Of a stretch of 64,000 nucleotides of DNA, positions 26,730-36,025 are shown one piece after another (position 1 is the stretch's first letter; every line of letters starts with the position of its first letter). The stretch is taken from contig NZ_FMYK01000001.1 of NCBI RefSeq assembly GCF_900096915.1, positions 372,001-436,000 of the forward strand. The letters are read 5' to 3'. The notes below the pieces were generated by a model, which had not been told where the DNA came from, did no database searches, and was given only the letters and a program-made list of their open reading frames with translations. The DNA is from Acinetobacter marinus. Lineage in GTDB: Bacteria; Pseudomonadota; Gammaproteobacteria; Pseudomonadales; Moraxellaceae. A program made the position numbers and the translations under genes.

Positions 26730-26938
26730 CTGTATGTTCAGATGCTTCATGGCTTGAAATCTAAACTAGACTCAGTATGAATCGACCTGAGATGTATACG
26801 TTATCTTTCGTTACACCGCTTGAAATCATTTTTAATTGCCCCATAACATTTTAGTGATATATTCAATCACTGATGTGACGTGAACTTTAACTTTCAGTCG
26901 CACATCTAATTTCTATTATTATTTTGAGGAAAAAGTCC

Positions 26939-27838
26939 ATGATGCGGATTGGTTTGTTTTTGCTTACCAACCTCGCGGTACTCGTTGTCGCTGGTCTAAT
27001 TTTATCGATATTGGGCGTTGGTAGCTATCACGGTGCGGGCGGTTTAAATCTTACGAATCTTTTGATGTTCTGTCTTGTGTTTGGTATGGCAGGCTCTTTT
27101 GTTTCTCTTTTTATGTCAAAGTGGATTGCCAAAAAAACCACTGGCACACAAGTCATCGAATCTCCAAGTAACCAAGCAGAGCAATGGTTGCTCACTACAG
27201 TTGCTGATTTGGCACAGCGTTCTGGGATCAAAATGCCTGAAGTCGGGATCTTCTATTCGACTCAGTCGAATGCCTTCGCCACAGGTTGGAATAAAAATGA
27301 CGCCTTAGTTGCAGTCTCATCAGGCTTGCTGGAACGCATGTCTGCGGATGAAGTGCGTGCGGTACTTGCGCATGAGATTGGTCACGTTGCCAATGGTGAC
27401 ATGGTGACCTTGTCGCTGATTCAAGGTGTGGTCAACGCCTTTGTGATGTTCTTTGCCCGTATCGTTGGTGATTTCATTGATCGTGCAGTATTTGGTCGTG
27501 GTGATGGTGAAGCGCCAGGACTGGCTTATTTTGCGATTACCATGGTGTTAGACATTGTGTTTGGTATCTTGGCGTCTGCGATCGTGATGTGGTTTTCTCG
27601 CTATCGTGAATACCGTGCGGATGAAGCAGGTGCACGCTTAGCAGGTAAGCAAAACATGATCAATGCATTGCTTCGTCTACGTGATGAGCAAAACCTACCT
27701 GATCAAATGCCTAAAGAAATGCAAGCACTTGCGATTGCTGAAGGTCAACATCAAGGCTTTAGTTTTGCAGCGTTGTTTCACTCTCACCCGAGCATTGAGC
27801 AACGTGTAGAAGCGCTACAAAAACTACAAGTGCAATAA
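26939..27838 (+). CDS. htpX: Membrane zinc metalloprotease HtpX
   Basis: About 299 residues. Two N-terminal membrane helices, the zinc motif AHEIGHVANGD (about residue 145-155), a second pair of hydrophobic segments, and the third ligand region YREYRADEAGA. HtpX degrades misfolded inner-membrane proteins. MMRIGLFLLTNLAV matches the family start, so the ATG at 26939 after GAGGAAAAA is chosen over an upstream TTG. Confidence 0.95.
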   Translation: MMRIGLFLLTNLAVLVVAGLILSILGVGSYHGAGGLNLTNLLMFCLVFGMAGSFVSLFMSKWIAKKTTGTQVIESPSNQAEQWLLTTVADLAQRSGIKMPEVGIFYSTQSNAFATGWNKNDALVAVSSGLLERMSADEVRAVLAHEIGHVANGDMVTLSLIQGVVNAFVMFFARIVGDFIDRAVFGRGDGEAPGLAYFAITMVLDIVFGILASAIVMWFSRYREYRADEAGARLAGKQNMINALLRLRDEQNLPDQMPKEMQALAIAEGQHQGFSFAALFHSHPSIEQRVEALQKLQVQ

Positions 27839-27875
27839 ATGAAATGTGATTTGTAATGTAGTCATATGAAATATG

Positions 27876-27908
27876 AAAAACGCCTCTCACTATGAGAGGC
27901 GTTTTTTT
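27876..27908 (+). terminator. Bidirectional terminator between htpX and the hydrolase
   Basis: AAAAACGCCTCTC pairs with GAGAGGCGTTTTT around a 5-nt loop, with T runs on both strands. It serves two convergent genes. Confidence 0.9.
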
Positions 27909-27956
27909 ATGAAAATTTTTTATCTAAATTCTCTAAGAAACAAAGAGATCATCAGT

Positions 27957-29240
27957 TTAAAACCAAGACTTTTTGCCTTGAATCAGCTGATCCGCACATT
28001 GCAATGCAGTTTGCGTGAGCCACCAAAGACGATAGTCGCCAGTGATATTGCCCGATTTAAAATTATGTATATACGCAAAGCTCAGCTCTCGGGTTGGATC
28101 ACACCAAGCGCCTGAACCATTATAGCCAATATGCCCAAATGCAGTAGGTACACGCTTGCCGAGGGTAAAGACACGATGATAGCCTAGACGCCAATGCATC
28201 GGAATCGGCATGACACGATCTCGTGCATGAGTTTGAATAGTGCTTAATTCTTGAAAAACTTCTGGTTTAATCAACACTTGATCTTGCCACACGCCACCAT
28301 TGGCGAGCATCGCGTACATTTTTGCAAGACTATCAGCGCTAAATACGCCATTGGCAGACGGAATCACCGCTTGCAGACCTTGATCACTGAAAAAGTCAAA
28401 CTTACCCATACTGCGTGGCACCAAGGCATCTTCAGCATCATAGGGATTAATACCACTGAGGCTAATCACCCGTTCGGTAAAACTAAGCGGACGTCGTCCA
28501 TCGCTATTCAATGGTTTACGTGGTTTTTGTACTTGTGATGCGTTAGTAATTGCACTTTTTTCTTTTTTAATTGGGCGAGCAACACGATGCAGTTGATCGC
28601 TAGGTACACCAAAATACACCCCATCCAAACCAAGTGGTTCGACCAAGTATTGTTTGAGCACATCAGCGAGTGGCTTGTTCATGACCTTTTCGATCGTCCC
28701 GCCAATCAACCAACCAAAACTCATCGCTTGGTATGCTGTAGCCGTCCCTGCTGCAAAGCGAGGTGTAGCTTGCTCAAAGGCATGCAACATCGCCTGCCAA
28801 TCGAGCATCACCTGTGCATTTTCAATGGTGTGGCGTATATCAAATAATCCACTTTGATGACTTAACACATGGCGCAAGGTAATTTTCTCTTTGCCATGTT
28901 GTCCAAACTCAGGCCAATATTGCATAAGCGGTGTATCGTAGCTGAGGAACCCCTGACTGACCAAAATATGTGTGAGCGTGGCAATCACCGCTTTGCCTGT
29001 GGAATAGCTCAGTGCCATATGCTGCGCGTCCCAAAGTTCACCCGCATTCGCTTCACCTGTGTAAAGCTCAGCAATCGACTGACCTTGGTAATACACACTA
29101 ATCGCCGCACCGCCTGGAGTACTTTCAGGCTGAATCTGACTCAACACATTCGCCAATGGGAGAAACTGCTCAATACATTCACCACGATAATTATCTTTTT
29201 TGCCGTGTGTTATTTTCTTGAGAATTTTTAAACTTTGCAT
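27957..29240 (-). CDS. Serine hydrolase, beta-lactamase class C/EstB fold
   Basis: About 427 residues. The active-site SxxK is STGK (Ser80/Lys83 counting from the ATG at 29240), HVLSHQSGLFD and a Tyr-containing AYQAMSFGWLIGG follow, and the C-terminal GHIGYNGSGAWCDP takes the place of the KTG box. No signal peptide is seen, so it is probably a cytoplasmic esterase or amidase rather than a drug-hydrolysing beta-lactamase. Substrate is unknown. It is convergent with htpX. Confidence 0.82.
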   Translation of the reverse strand: MQSLKILKKITHGKKDNYRGECIEQFLPLANVLSQIQPESTPGGAAISVYYQGQSIAELYTGEANAGELWDAQHMALSYSTGKAVIATLTHILVSQGFLSYDTPLMQYWPEFGQHGKEKITLRHVLSHQSGLFDIRHTIENAQVMLDWQAMLHAFEQATPRFAAGTATAYQAMSFGWLIGGTIEKVMNKPLADVLKQYLVEPLGLDGVYFGVPSDQLHRVARPIKKEKSAITNASQVQKPRKPLNSDGRRPLSFTERVISLSGINPYDAEDALVPRSMGKFDFFSDQGLQAVIPSANGVFSADSLAKMYAMLANGGVWQDQVLIKPEVFQELSTIQTHARDRVMPIPMHWRLGYHRVFTLGKRVPTAFGHIGYNGSGAWCDPTRELSFAYIHNFKSGNITGDYRLWWLTQTALQCADQLIQGKKSWF

Positions 29241-29397
29241 CGACTCACTCACCACTCAATTGTCACCATGCTTTTTATTGTTGACCAATTTTAGCACTAA
29301 TGGCAATTGCAGAATCAATCGAATTTACAGGAATGTGCTAGAAATTACTAAGCATAAAAATACATCCTATCCATCTTCATTTCGCAATGTTCAGCAT

Positions 29398-29427
29398 AAA
29401 AAAACGAGTGTTCAACACCCGTTTTTT
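29398..29427 (-). terminator. Terminator downstream of the MaoC-like gene
   Basis: AACG-A-GTGTT pairs with AACAC-C-CGTT with one mismatch and a 1-nt centre, flanked by A and T runs. It lies just past the stop of the minus-strand gene at 29460. Confidence 0.65.
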
Positions 29428-29459
29428 GATCATTTGATCTGCGCATACGACTCAACCAA

Positions 29460-30317
29460 TCATAATGCGCTGAGCTCACCGACCAAGTGCGGTTTCTTAC
29501 TTTGTACATTTTCCACCAGAAAATCAGTAGTCTTACCTGATGCTGCGGTCAATAACGCCACCTGGGATGGCAGTTTCATTGGCAATTTAAACCATACATC
29601 TGCACGATAGCTACTTGGCAGTGGCGCCAAATCTGCCAATGCACGTGCTTTGCTCCACATGCCATGTGCAATTGCGTTATTAAAACCGAAGGCTTTTGCA
29701 GTGAGTGCGTGAATGTGAATCAGGTTAAAATCACCCGAAATCATCGCATAACGACGCCCTGTATTTTCTGCCAAACGCCATGTTTGCTTGAGCTGATAAT
29801 CAGGCTTTTTGTCAGTTTTGCTATTTTCACTTGGTTTTTCAGTGACTTTTTGACGAGATAAATAAGTGGTTAAACCTTCAAAGACCAGTTCATCAGCAAC
29901 TTTTGCACTGATAATAAAGTCAAACTGCACACCTTTATCATGTGGTGTTAATTCGCCAAATTGACAGCTCAGTTGCAGCACTTCAGTGGCTAAAATAGGA
30001 CGGTACTGGGTAATCTGATTACGGATATGTACCAAACCTAATAATACAAAAGGAAATGGCTCACTGGTCATCATATGCATCTGTAGGCTCTGCGCTAACA
30101 CCGCCAAATACATCGCAGGCACGTCATTATTCACAGGGAAATTGCAGATTTTTTGATATTTATGCAGATGTTCAGCATCAATCGCTAAACGATCCACCAC
30201 GTATTCCACTTGTGGCAAGGTTTTGGCTTTACTTTTGCCTTTGTTAATCAGCCCTTGAATGACCTTTGGGTAAGCGGTATAGGCTTTTGGTAATTGCTCA
30301 AAATGACGTGTTTTCAT
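29460..30317 (-). CDS. MaoC-like (hot-dog) acyl dehydratase
   Basis: About 285 residues. The C-terminal half carries the hydratase-2 motif SGDFNLIHIHALTAKAFGFNNAIAHGMW, whose catalytic Asp and His hydrate or dehydrate enoyl/3-hydroxyacyl thioesters. The N-terminal half is a degenerate second hot-dog. The ATG at 30317 is chosen; an in-frame start at 30338 is possible. It follows a two-domain ketoacyl reductase on the same strand and lies near a thiolase, so a fatty-acid or acyl-CoA pathway is likely; the exact pathway is inferred from neighbours. Confidence 0.82.
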   Translation of the reverse strand: MKTRHFEQLPKAYTAYPKVIQGLINKGKSKAKTLPQVEYVVDRLAIDAEHLHKYQKICNFPVNNDVPAMYLAVLAQSLQMHMMTSEPFPFVLLGLVHIRNQITQYRPILATEVLQLSCQFGELTPHDKGVQFDFIISAKVADELVFEGLTTYLSRQKVTEKPSENSKTDKKPDYQLKQTWRLAENTGRRYAMISGDFNLIHIHALTAKAFGFNNAIAHGMWSKARALADLAPLPSSYRADVWFKLPMKLPSQVALLTAASGKTTDFLVENVQSKKPHLVGELSAL

Positions 30318-30375
30318 TGCTGTACTCTCAACATTCATTCAAATCATAAAAAATAGTCTATTGTTATCTCTCAAT

Positions 30376-30400
30376 CAAAAAGGGTGACATGCACCCTTCT
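30376..30400 (-). terminator. Terminator of the ketoacyl reductase gene
   Basis: AAGGGTG pairs with CACCCTT around ACATG; on the minus strand it is followed by TTTTT. It separates the reductase from the MaoC-like gene. Confidence 0.7.
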
Positions 30401-30436
30401 TAAATTATTCATCATCAATAACTCATGCTTAGGAGC

Positions 30437-31831
30437 TTATGCGCCCAGCAAGCTCTGACCACAAACACGTACCACATTGCCATTGAGACCTGTTGATGCA
30501 GTCGATGCAAAATACGCAATCGTTTCTGCGACATCGACTGGCAAACCGCCTTGACTCATCGAGTTCATACGGCGACCCGCTTCACGAATCGCAAATGGAA
30601 TCGCAGCAGTCATCTGCGTTTCAATAAAACCAGGCGCAACCGCATTGATGGTAATGCCATTTTTCAAGGTCGGTGCAGTGAATTTCACCAAACCGATTAC
30701 CCCTGCTTTAGATACCGCATAGTTGGTTTGACCCAAGTTGCCTGCAATACCGCTGATCGAAGACACGCATACGATACGACCGTTGGCATTCAAGCCATCA
30801 TTATTCAATAAGTAGTCGTTGACACGCTCATTGGATGCAAGGTTGATGTTAACCACCATGTCCCAAAGCTCAGGCTTCATATTCGCCAAAGTCTTGTCAC
30901 GCGTCACCCCAGCGTTATGTACGATAATATCCAGACCACCTTTATTCGCTGCCGCTGCTTTGATTTTCTCACCTGCATCTGCCGCAGTAATGTCGAGCGC
31001 CAATACCGAACCACCGATTTCCCCTGCAACACGTTCAAGATCGGCTTGTTGTGGTGGAATATCCAAACAAATCACATGTGCGCCATCACGTGCCAATACA
31101 TGCGCAATCGCTTCACCAATCCCACGACTGGCACCCGTGACCACCGCAGTTTTGCCTGCAAGCGGTTTGCTCCAATCGATTTCTTTGGCAACATCGGCTT
31201 TAGAGACACGGATCACTTGCCCTGACACATAAGCAGAACGTGGTGATAATAAGAAACGTAAAGTCGATTCAAGATTGGCTTCTGCGCCTTGATCAACATA
31301 GACTAATTCCGCAGCCACACCTTTTTTAAATTCTTTACCGACTGATTTGACAAAGCCTTCAAGCGCACGCTGTGCAATCGCAGCAGAAACACTACCCGCA
31401 GTTTCTGGTGTCGTACCAATCACAATGACACGACCAGAAGATAAAATCTGACGCGCAACAGGATTGAAGAAGTTATACAAATCTTTTAATTGGTCTGCGT
31501 TTTCAATACCTGATGCATCAAACACCAAGGCTTTAAACTTTGACTCTTTATCGCCGCTATTAAATGCACGCAGATTCAACCCCACATCCGCCGCAGCTTG
31601 TTGCAACTGAGCATTGTTGCCTGCATAGGTGTCTGCATGAATATTACTCAACACCTGACTGATCGCCCCAGACAAGGTACTATTGACTGCTGCGCCAAGT
31701 AGTACCGCACCTTGAATGACTGGTGCGCCTGCTTCAAAACGATCCAAAGCGGTCGGTGATGGTAAACCTAAATTTTTAATCACAAACTTACCAATTGGAG
31801 ATTTTGCAAAGGTTTGATATTGATCAGACAT
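30437..31831 (-). CDS. Two-domain 3-oxoacyl-(ACP/CoA) reductase, FabG4-like
   Basis: 464 residues. The C-terminal half (from about 225) is a short-chain dehydrogenase with TGASRGIGEAIAHVLA, HNAGVTRD, the Ser of CVSSISGIAGN and the YAVSKAG catalytic Tyr/Lys. The N-terminal ~210 residues form a second, degenerate Rossmann-like domain, the architecture of high-molecular-weight FabG4 enzymes. It reduces 3-oxoacyl thioesters with NAD(P)H. It diverges from the thiolase gene and is followed by the MaoC-like gene, suggesting a shared acyl-chain pathway. Confidence 0.88.
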   Translation of the reverse strand: MSDQYQTFAKSPIGKFVIKNLGLPSPTALDRFEAGAPVIQGAVLLGAAVNSTLSGAISQVLSNIHADTYAGNNAQLQQAAADVGLNLRAFNSGDKESKFKALVFDASGIENADQLKDLYNFFNPVARQILSSGRVIVIGTTPETAGSVSAAIAQRALEGFVKSVGKEFKKGVAAELVYVDQGAEANLESTLRFLLSPRSAYVSGQVIRVSKADVAKEIDWSKPLAGKTAVVTGASRGIGEAIAHVLARDGAHVICLDIPPQQADLERVAGEIGGSVLALDITAADAGEKIKAAAANKGGLDIIVHNAGVTRDKTLANMKPELWDMVVNINLASNERVNDYLLNNDGLNANGRIVCVSSISGIAGNLGQTNYAVSKAGVIGLVKFTAPTLKNGITINAVAPGFIETQMTAAIPFAIREAGRRMNSMSQGGLPVDVAETIAYFASTASTGLNGNVVRVCGQSLLGA

Positions 31832-31898
31832 GATTTTTTCTCTATATCTCTATAAAAAGTGAATGCGTCGCACTGCAGATCAGTGCAAAAATGATGTG

Positions 31899-31935
31899 TT
31901 GATGTATATCAAACTTCGATGCATTGATACATCAA
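31899..31935. promoter_or_regulatory. Inverted repeat in the reductase/thiolase intergenic region
   Basis: TTGATGTAT (31899-31907) and ATACATCAA (31927-31935) form a perfect 9-bp inverted repeat in the 295-nt gap between two divergent fatty-acid genes. It could be an operator shared by both; no regulator is identified. Confidence 0.45.
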
Positions 31936-32126
31936 TGATCGGTTGATATTGTCACCAAATTTTAATCACTATTGATAAAAATGATTTTACATCCCATTAT
32001 CATACTGAGTTTAAGTGAACTTGTCTTGACCACGGCTTGGCTTTTGTCCTGTCAATGCAGTCAATTCGATCAGATCATCTTTATGATAATATCCTTTTAG
32101 AAAATGTATAAAATCCTTGGGAAACC

Positions 32127-33842
32127 ATGATGACGAAGACACCACAAACCACCTCGACAGATCCATCAAACACCTCGGCGGAGCTGTCAGAAAAACCAAC
32201 TCAATCCACAAAAGCACAACAAAACAATGCTCAAAATAGTGCTAAAAACACGGCGCCGAAAAGCATAACACGCCGCCAAAGTCGTACAACGTCGACCAAA
32301 AAGGTCGCATCTCCTACTGCCAAGCCAACGCCACGAAAAACGCAAGGCACAGCATCGAATGTAAAGGATGCAACAGCGACGTCATCAAAATCGACTGCGA
32401 CTAAATCTACAGCATCAAAAGCCACTGCGACCCAAACAGTCGCTCAAACAAACAATGATGTAGCAAGCAAATCTTTAAACAAAGCAACAAACAAAACAGT
32501 GCGTGCTTCCACACGCAAAGCCACAACCTCTACTCCTAAAAAGGAACAATCTATGAGCCAGAATACAGTTCGCCGTGTTGCCATTATTGGCGGTAACCGT
32601 ATCCCATTCTCCCGTTCAAACGGTGCGTATTTTACTGCATCAAACTCGGATATGCTGACTGCTGCATTGAATGGCTTAGTGACCCGTTACAACCTCCAAG
32701 GTCAACGCCTTGGTGAAGTGGTTGCAGGTGCGGTCTTGAAGCACAGCCGTGACTTCAACATGACCCGTGAATGTGTGCTTGATACCGAACTTTCTCCAGA
32801 TACCCCAGCCTATGATGTGCAACAAGCCTGCGCAACTGGACTACAATCTGCTTTCTTGGTAGCAAATAAAATCGCTTTGGGTCAAATTGAAGTGGGGATC
32901 GCAGGCGGTGTAGATACCACTTCTGATGCGCCAATCGCTTTAGGTGATGGTCTACGCAAAGCATTGCTTCAACTGAATATTGCAAAAACAGGTAAAGATC
33001 GCCTCAAAGCATTGTCTAAAATAAATGTCAAAGATTTGATGGATGCGCCAAAAAATGGTGAACCACGCACAGGTTTATCAATGGGTGATCATCAAGCGAT
33101 TACTGCGCTCGAATGGAATATTGCCCGTCAAGATCAAGACGAACTGGCAGCTTCTTCACATCAAAAAATGGCAAAAGCCTATGAAGAAGGTTTCTTCAAT
33201 GATTTAATGACGCCATTCATGGGGCTTGAGCGTGATAACAACTTACGTGCAGACTCTACAGCAGAAAAATTGGCAAAGCTAAAACCTGTATTTGGTAAAG
33301 GTGAAAATGCCACCATGACCGCAGGTAACTCTACCCCGTTAACCGATGGTGCATCAGTAACCTTACTTGCATCAGAAGAATGGGCAAAAGCCAATGGACA
33401 TGAGGTGTTGGCATATTTAACCTTCTCTGAAACGGCTGCAGTGGACTTTATTGGCAAAGCAGGACCAAAAGAAGGTTTATTACTTGCGCCAGCTTATGCT
33501 GTGCCACGCATGCTAGAACGTGCTGGTTTGACGTTACAAGATTTTGATTTCTATGAAATTCATGAAGCATTTGCATCTCAAGTCTTAGCCACACTCAAAG
33601 CATGGGAAGACCCAACATTCTGTAAAGAACGTCTTGGTTTAGACAAACCGTTAGGTTCTATCGATCGTAGCAAATTGAATGTTAAAGGTTCATCACTGGC
33701 GGCGGGTCATCCATTCGCAGCGACTGGCGGTCGTATCCTTGCCACAGCTGCCAAACTCCTCAATGAAAAAGGTTCTGGTCGTGCATTGATCTCAATCTGT
33801 GCCGCTGGCGGTCAAGGTGTGGTTGCGATTGTTGAAAAATAA
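32127..33842 (+). CDS. Acetyl-CoA C-acyltransferase (thiolase) with Lys/Thr/Ser/Ala-rich N-terminal extension
   Basis: 571 residues. From about residue 143 (MSQNTVRRVAIIGGNRIPF) it is a complete thiolase: nucleophile region QACATGLQSA, the His of EIHEAFA and the second Cys of CAAGGQG. It condenses or cleaves 3-ketoacyl-CoA. The first ~142 residues are low complexity, rich in Lys, Thr, Ser and Ala, with no thiolase character. The internal ATG at 32553 has AAAGGAACA before it, a better ribosome site than that of the ATG at 32127, so the enzyme may also or mainly be made from 32553. The FadI/FadA class is likely but not fixed. Confidence 0.85.
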   Translation: MMTKTPQTTSTDPSNTSAELSEKPTQSTKAQQNNAQNSAKNTAPKSITRRQSRTTSTKKVASPTAKPTPRKTQGTASNVKDATATSSKSTATKSTASKATATQTVAQTNNDVASKSLNKATNKTVRASTRKATTSTPKKEQSMSQNTVRRVAIIGGNRIPFSRSNGAYFTASNSDMLTAALNGLVTRYNLQGQRLGEVVAGAVLKHSRDFNMTRECVLDTELSPDTPAYDVQQACATGLQSAFLVANKIALGQIEVGIAGGVDTTSDAPIALGDGLRKALLQLNIAKTGKDRLKALSKINVKDLMDAPKNGEPRTGLSMGDHQAITALEWNIARQDQDELAASSHQKMAKAYEEGFFNDLMTPFMGLERDNNLRADSTAEKLAKLKPVFGKGENATMTAGNSTPLTDGASVTLLASEEWAKANGHEVLAYLTFSETAAVDFIGKAGPKEGLLLAPAYAVPRMLERAGLTLQDFDFYEIHEAFASQVLATLKAWEDPTFCKERLGLDKPLGSIDRSKLNVKGSSLAAGHPFAATGGRILATAAKLLNEKGSGRALISICAAGGQGVVAIVEK

Positions 33843-33900
33843 GCATTCATATGTATTAGTTCATACTAAAACCTAATCACCTCTAAATGTGATTAAACTT

Positions 33901-33934
33901 AAACCATCAATTCTACGGGATTGGTGGTTTTTTT
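33901..33934 (+). terminator. Terminator after the thiolase gene
   Basis: AAACCATCAAT pairs with ATTGGTGGTTT (one G-T) around TCTACGGG, followed by a T run. A second hairpin (TAATCAC/GTGATTA, 33874-33895) lies just upstream. Confidence 0.75.
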
Positions 33935-33956
33935 ATGACAAAGCCGATCCGCAAAA

Positions 33957-34064
33957 CTATAGTCGAAGAAATTAATTTCTGATACAAGGCAACCGAGCGA
34001 AGGTTTACAAATAGTACTTCGAGTGAGGTTAACGCTGTAGCAGGATTTAAGTTCTCTGACTATA
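33957..34064. repeat. MITE-like element with imperfect terminal inverted repeats
   Basis: About 108 nt bounded by CTATAGTCGAAGAAATTAA on the left and TTAAGTTCTCTGACTATA on the right. The ends are inverted copies with a few mismatches. There is no coding potential. It lies alone in the gap between the thiolase terminator and the rsuA-like gene. Resemblance to dispersed Acinetobacter intergenic repeats is from memory and untested. Confidence 0.45.
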
Positions 34065-34120
34065 CAAAACATATTGTAATTCTTTTATAATTAAACGCTA
34101 TTCCCTTTGAATCTTTTCCT

Positions 34121-34912
34121 GTGCAGCTCGATAAACTCCTACAATCTCAAGGCTTTGGCACACGCAAACAATGCCAAATTTTAATCCATCGTGGGCATAT
34201 CCGCGTGGATGGTATCGTCATTCGTGATCACAAATTTCGGTGCAACACGCCTAACTTTGAATTTTCAGTAGACGGCGATGAATTTCAATATCGGGAAAAA
34301 GTCTATATTGCCCTGAATAAACCACAAGGCTATGAATGCTCGCATCAAACTCAGCATCATCACAGTGTGTTTGAACTGTTACCAGAATATTTAATTTTGC
34401 GAAATGTTCAAAGTATTGGGCGACTGGATCAGGATACTACAGGCTTGTTATTGCTCACCGATGATGGGCAATACCTGCATCGGCTCACCCACCCGAAGAA
34501 ACACGTGCTCAAGTATTATCAAATCCATACCGCTGAACCACTAAGTACAGATGCGATTGCACAATTGCAAAATGGCGTAGCACTACACAATGAGCAAGGT
34601 GTTTTTCAGGCATTCAATCTGGAGAAAATTGCCGAGCAACATTACCGCTTTGCAATTTCACAAGGCGTCTATCATCAAGTCAAAAGAATGATCGCAGCCG
34701 TTGGCAATCATGTAGAAGCCTTACACCGTGATCAAATTGGTGAACTCGGACTTGCTGATTCAGACTCTGATGAGGCAAATTTAGACGGGTTAAAACGTGA
34801 TGGCTTAAATGGTTTAAAACTTGGTTTAGGCGAATGGTGCTATCTGAATGAGGCGGAATATCACGCTGCAACCATTCAAGTTACAGCAGCGAAAGACAAC
34901 ACAACATCGTAA
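34121..34912 (+). CDS. rsuA: RsuA-family rRNA pseudouridine synthase
   Basis: 263 residues: an N-terminal S4 domain (LDKLLQSQGFGTRKQCQILIHRGHIRVDG) and a catalytic domain with GRLDQDTTGLLLLTDDG (catalytic Asp), KYYQIH and EGVYHQVKRM-like ISQGVYHQVKRMIAAVGNHVEALHR. It probably isomerises U516 of 16S rRNA, though RluE/RluF-type targets cannot be excluded. Near residue 217-235 there is an Asp/Leu-rich insertion (DSDSDEANLDGLKRDGLNGLKLGLG). The start is GTG at 34121. Confidence 0.82.
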   Translation: MQLDKLLQSQGFGTRKQCQILIHRGHIRVDGIVIRDHKFRCNTPNFEFSVDGDEFQYREKVYIALNKPQGYECSHQTQHHHSVFELLPEYLILRNVQSIGRLDQDTTGLLLLTDDGQYLHRLTHPKKHVLKYYQIHTAEPLSTDAIAQLQNGVALHNEQGVFQAFNLEKIAEQHYRFAISQGVYHQVKRMIAAVGNHVEALHRDQIGELGLADSDSDEANLDGLKRDGLNGLKLGLGEWCYLNEAEYHAATIQVTAAKDNTTS

Positions 34913-34936
34913 AGAAACAATCGCTTTAAGGAATGC

Positions 34937-35377
34937 TTAGATAAAGCAATGATATGATTCAAACTCATGATCTTTGACAAAACCGAGTTTTTCATAAAGA
35001 CGACGAGCCTCTACATGATCGACTTCGGTCTGTAAGCTAATACGTTTTACTTGTTGTTGACGAGCAAATAAAATCGCTGTATCAATCAACTGATGCGCAG
35101 CACCTTGACGGCGATATTTTGGGGTGACATAAGTATCATCCAAAATGTAATATTCACGGCAATCCGCCGTAGAGAAGCCAACATACAATACGATAAAGCC
35201 CGTTAAGATGTCATCTTTTTGACTGACAAAAATAATCGTCTGTTGGTTGTGCATACGCTTGCTTAAAAAATCTTGTGTCTCCGCAAGATTAGAGCTACTA
35301 CCGTAAAATTGACGATATTCATCAAATAGAACCGTTAATATAGGCAAATCTGCTTCAGTGGCACGACGTACGATCAT
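34937..35377 (-). CDS. GNAT-family N-acetyltransferase
   Basis: 146 residues with the acetyl-CoA-binding motif VTPKYRRQGAAHQLIDTAI and the C-terminal ARRLYEKLGFV of GNAT enzymes. The substrate is unknown. It is convergent with the rsuA-like gene with 24 nt between stops. Confidence 0.85.
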   Translation of the reverse strand: MIVRRATEADLPILTVLFDEYRQFYGSSSNLAETQDFLSKRMHNQQTIIFVSQKDDILTGFIVLYVGFSTADCREYYILDDTYVTPKYRRQGAAHQLIDTAILFARQQQVKRISLQTEVDHVEARRLYEKLGFVKDHEFESYHCFI

Positions 35378-35509
35378 AGCGTTTTAATCCAATCATTTTT
35401 AAAGTTCAAAAAAGTGCGATTCCTTTGCATAGGCTCATAGCATAAACAAAAAAATCATCCCCAAAAGTGTTGTTTAGTTATTAAAATGCAACAAGATTTT
35501 TTTCAATTA

Positions 35510-35797
35510 CTATTGTTCAGAATTTAGAATTTGGTCTAATTCTGTAAAAATATCGTGATGATTTTCCTCATTTTCAACCGAAGCTGGCGATGCATCACGG
35601 ACTGGATGATGAAGTAACGATTGCTGCATGACCGTCTTATTTTCAATCTGAAATGGAATCGATTGGGTTAGCACCACTTGGCGGAAAAACATACGAATTG
35701 CTTGTGCAGGCGTCAGCCCCAGCTGGCGAAATACCGCAAATGCCAATTTCTTTTCTTCGCTATCTAAGCGAATTTGATATACCTCAGTCTTTGCCAT
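35510..35797 (-). CDS. RelB/DinJ-family antitoxin-like protein, no adjacent toxin
   Basis: 95 residues. The N-terminal half KTEVYQIRLDSEEKKLAFAVFRQLGLTPAQAIRMFFRQVV is a ribbon-helix-helix RelB/DinJ domain. The C-terminal half, normally the toxin-binding part, is acidic and Glu/Asn/His-rich. No RelE/YafQ-like gene lies beside it: the neighbours are a GNAT gene and ispD. It could be an orphan antitoxin or a stand-alone RHH regulator. Confidence 0.75.
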   Translation of the reverse strand: MAKTEVYQIRLDSEEKKLAFAVFRQLGLTPAQAIRMFFRQVVLTQSIPFQIENKTVMQQSLLHHPVRDASPASVENEENHHDIFTELDQILNSEQ

Positions 35798-36025
35798 GAC
35801 ACATGATCCCCTATGATCTCCAGTAAAAACTCCCTCATCTCAATGTAATGACAGCACAACAGAATTAAAATCATTTATGTCATTACAAAGTAATGTGGAA
35901 CACATGACTTTTGCAGTGTAGCAAAATTAAAAATAATATGGAATCAAAAAATTAACATAAAAACACATATGACTGCGCTGTCATCGGCAATTTGCAGCAT
36001 GAATTATGCGTGTATAGATTTCTTT

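Noticed and set aside
27957..29240. Antibiotic-resistance beta-lactamase
   Set aside because: No signal peptide and atypical YxN and KTG boxes; fits cytoplasmic esterase-like serine hydrolases better.
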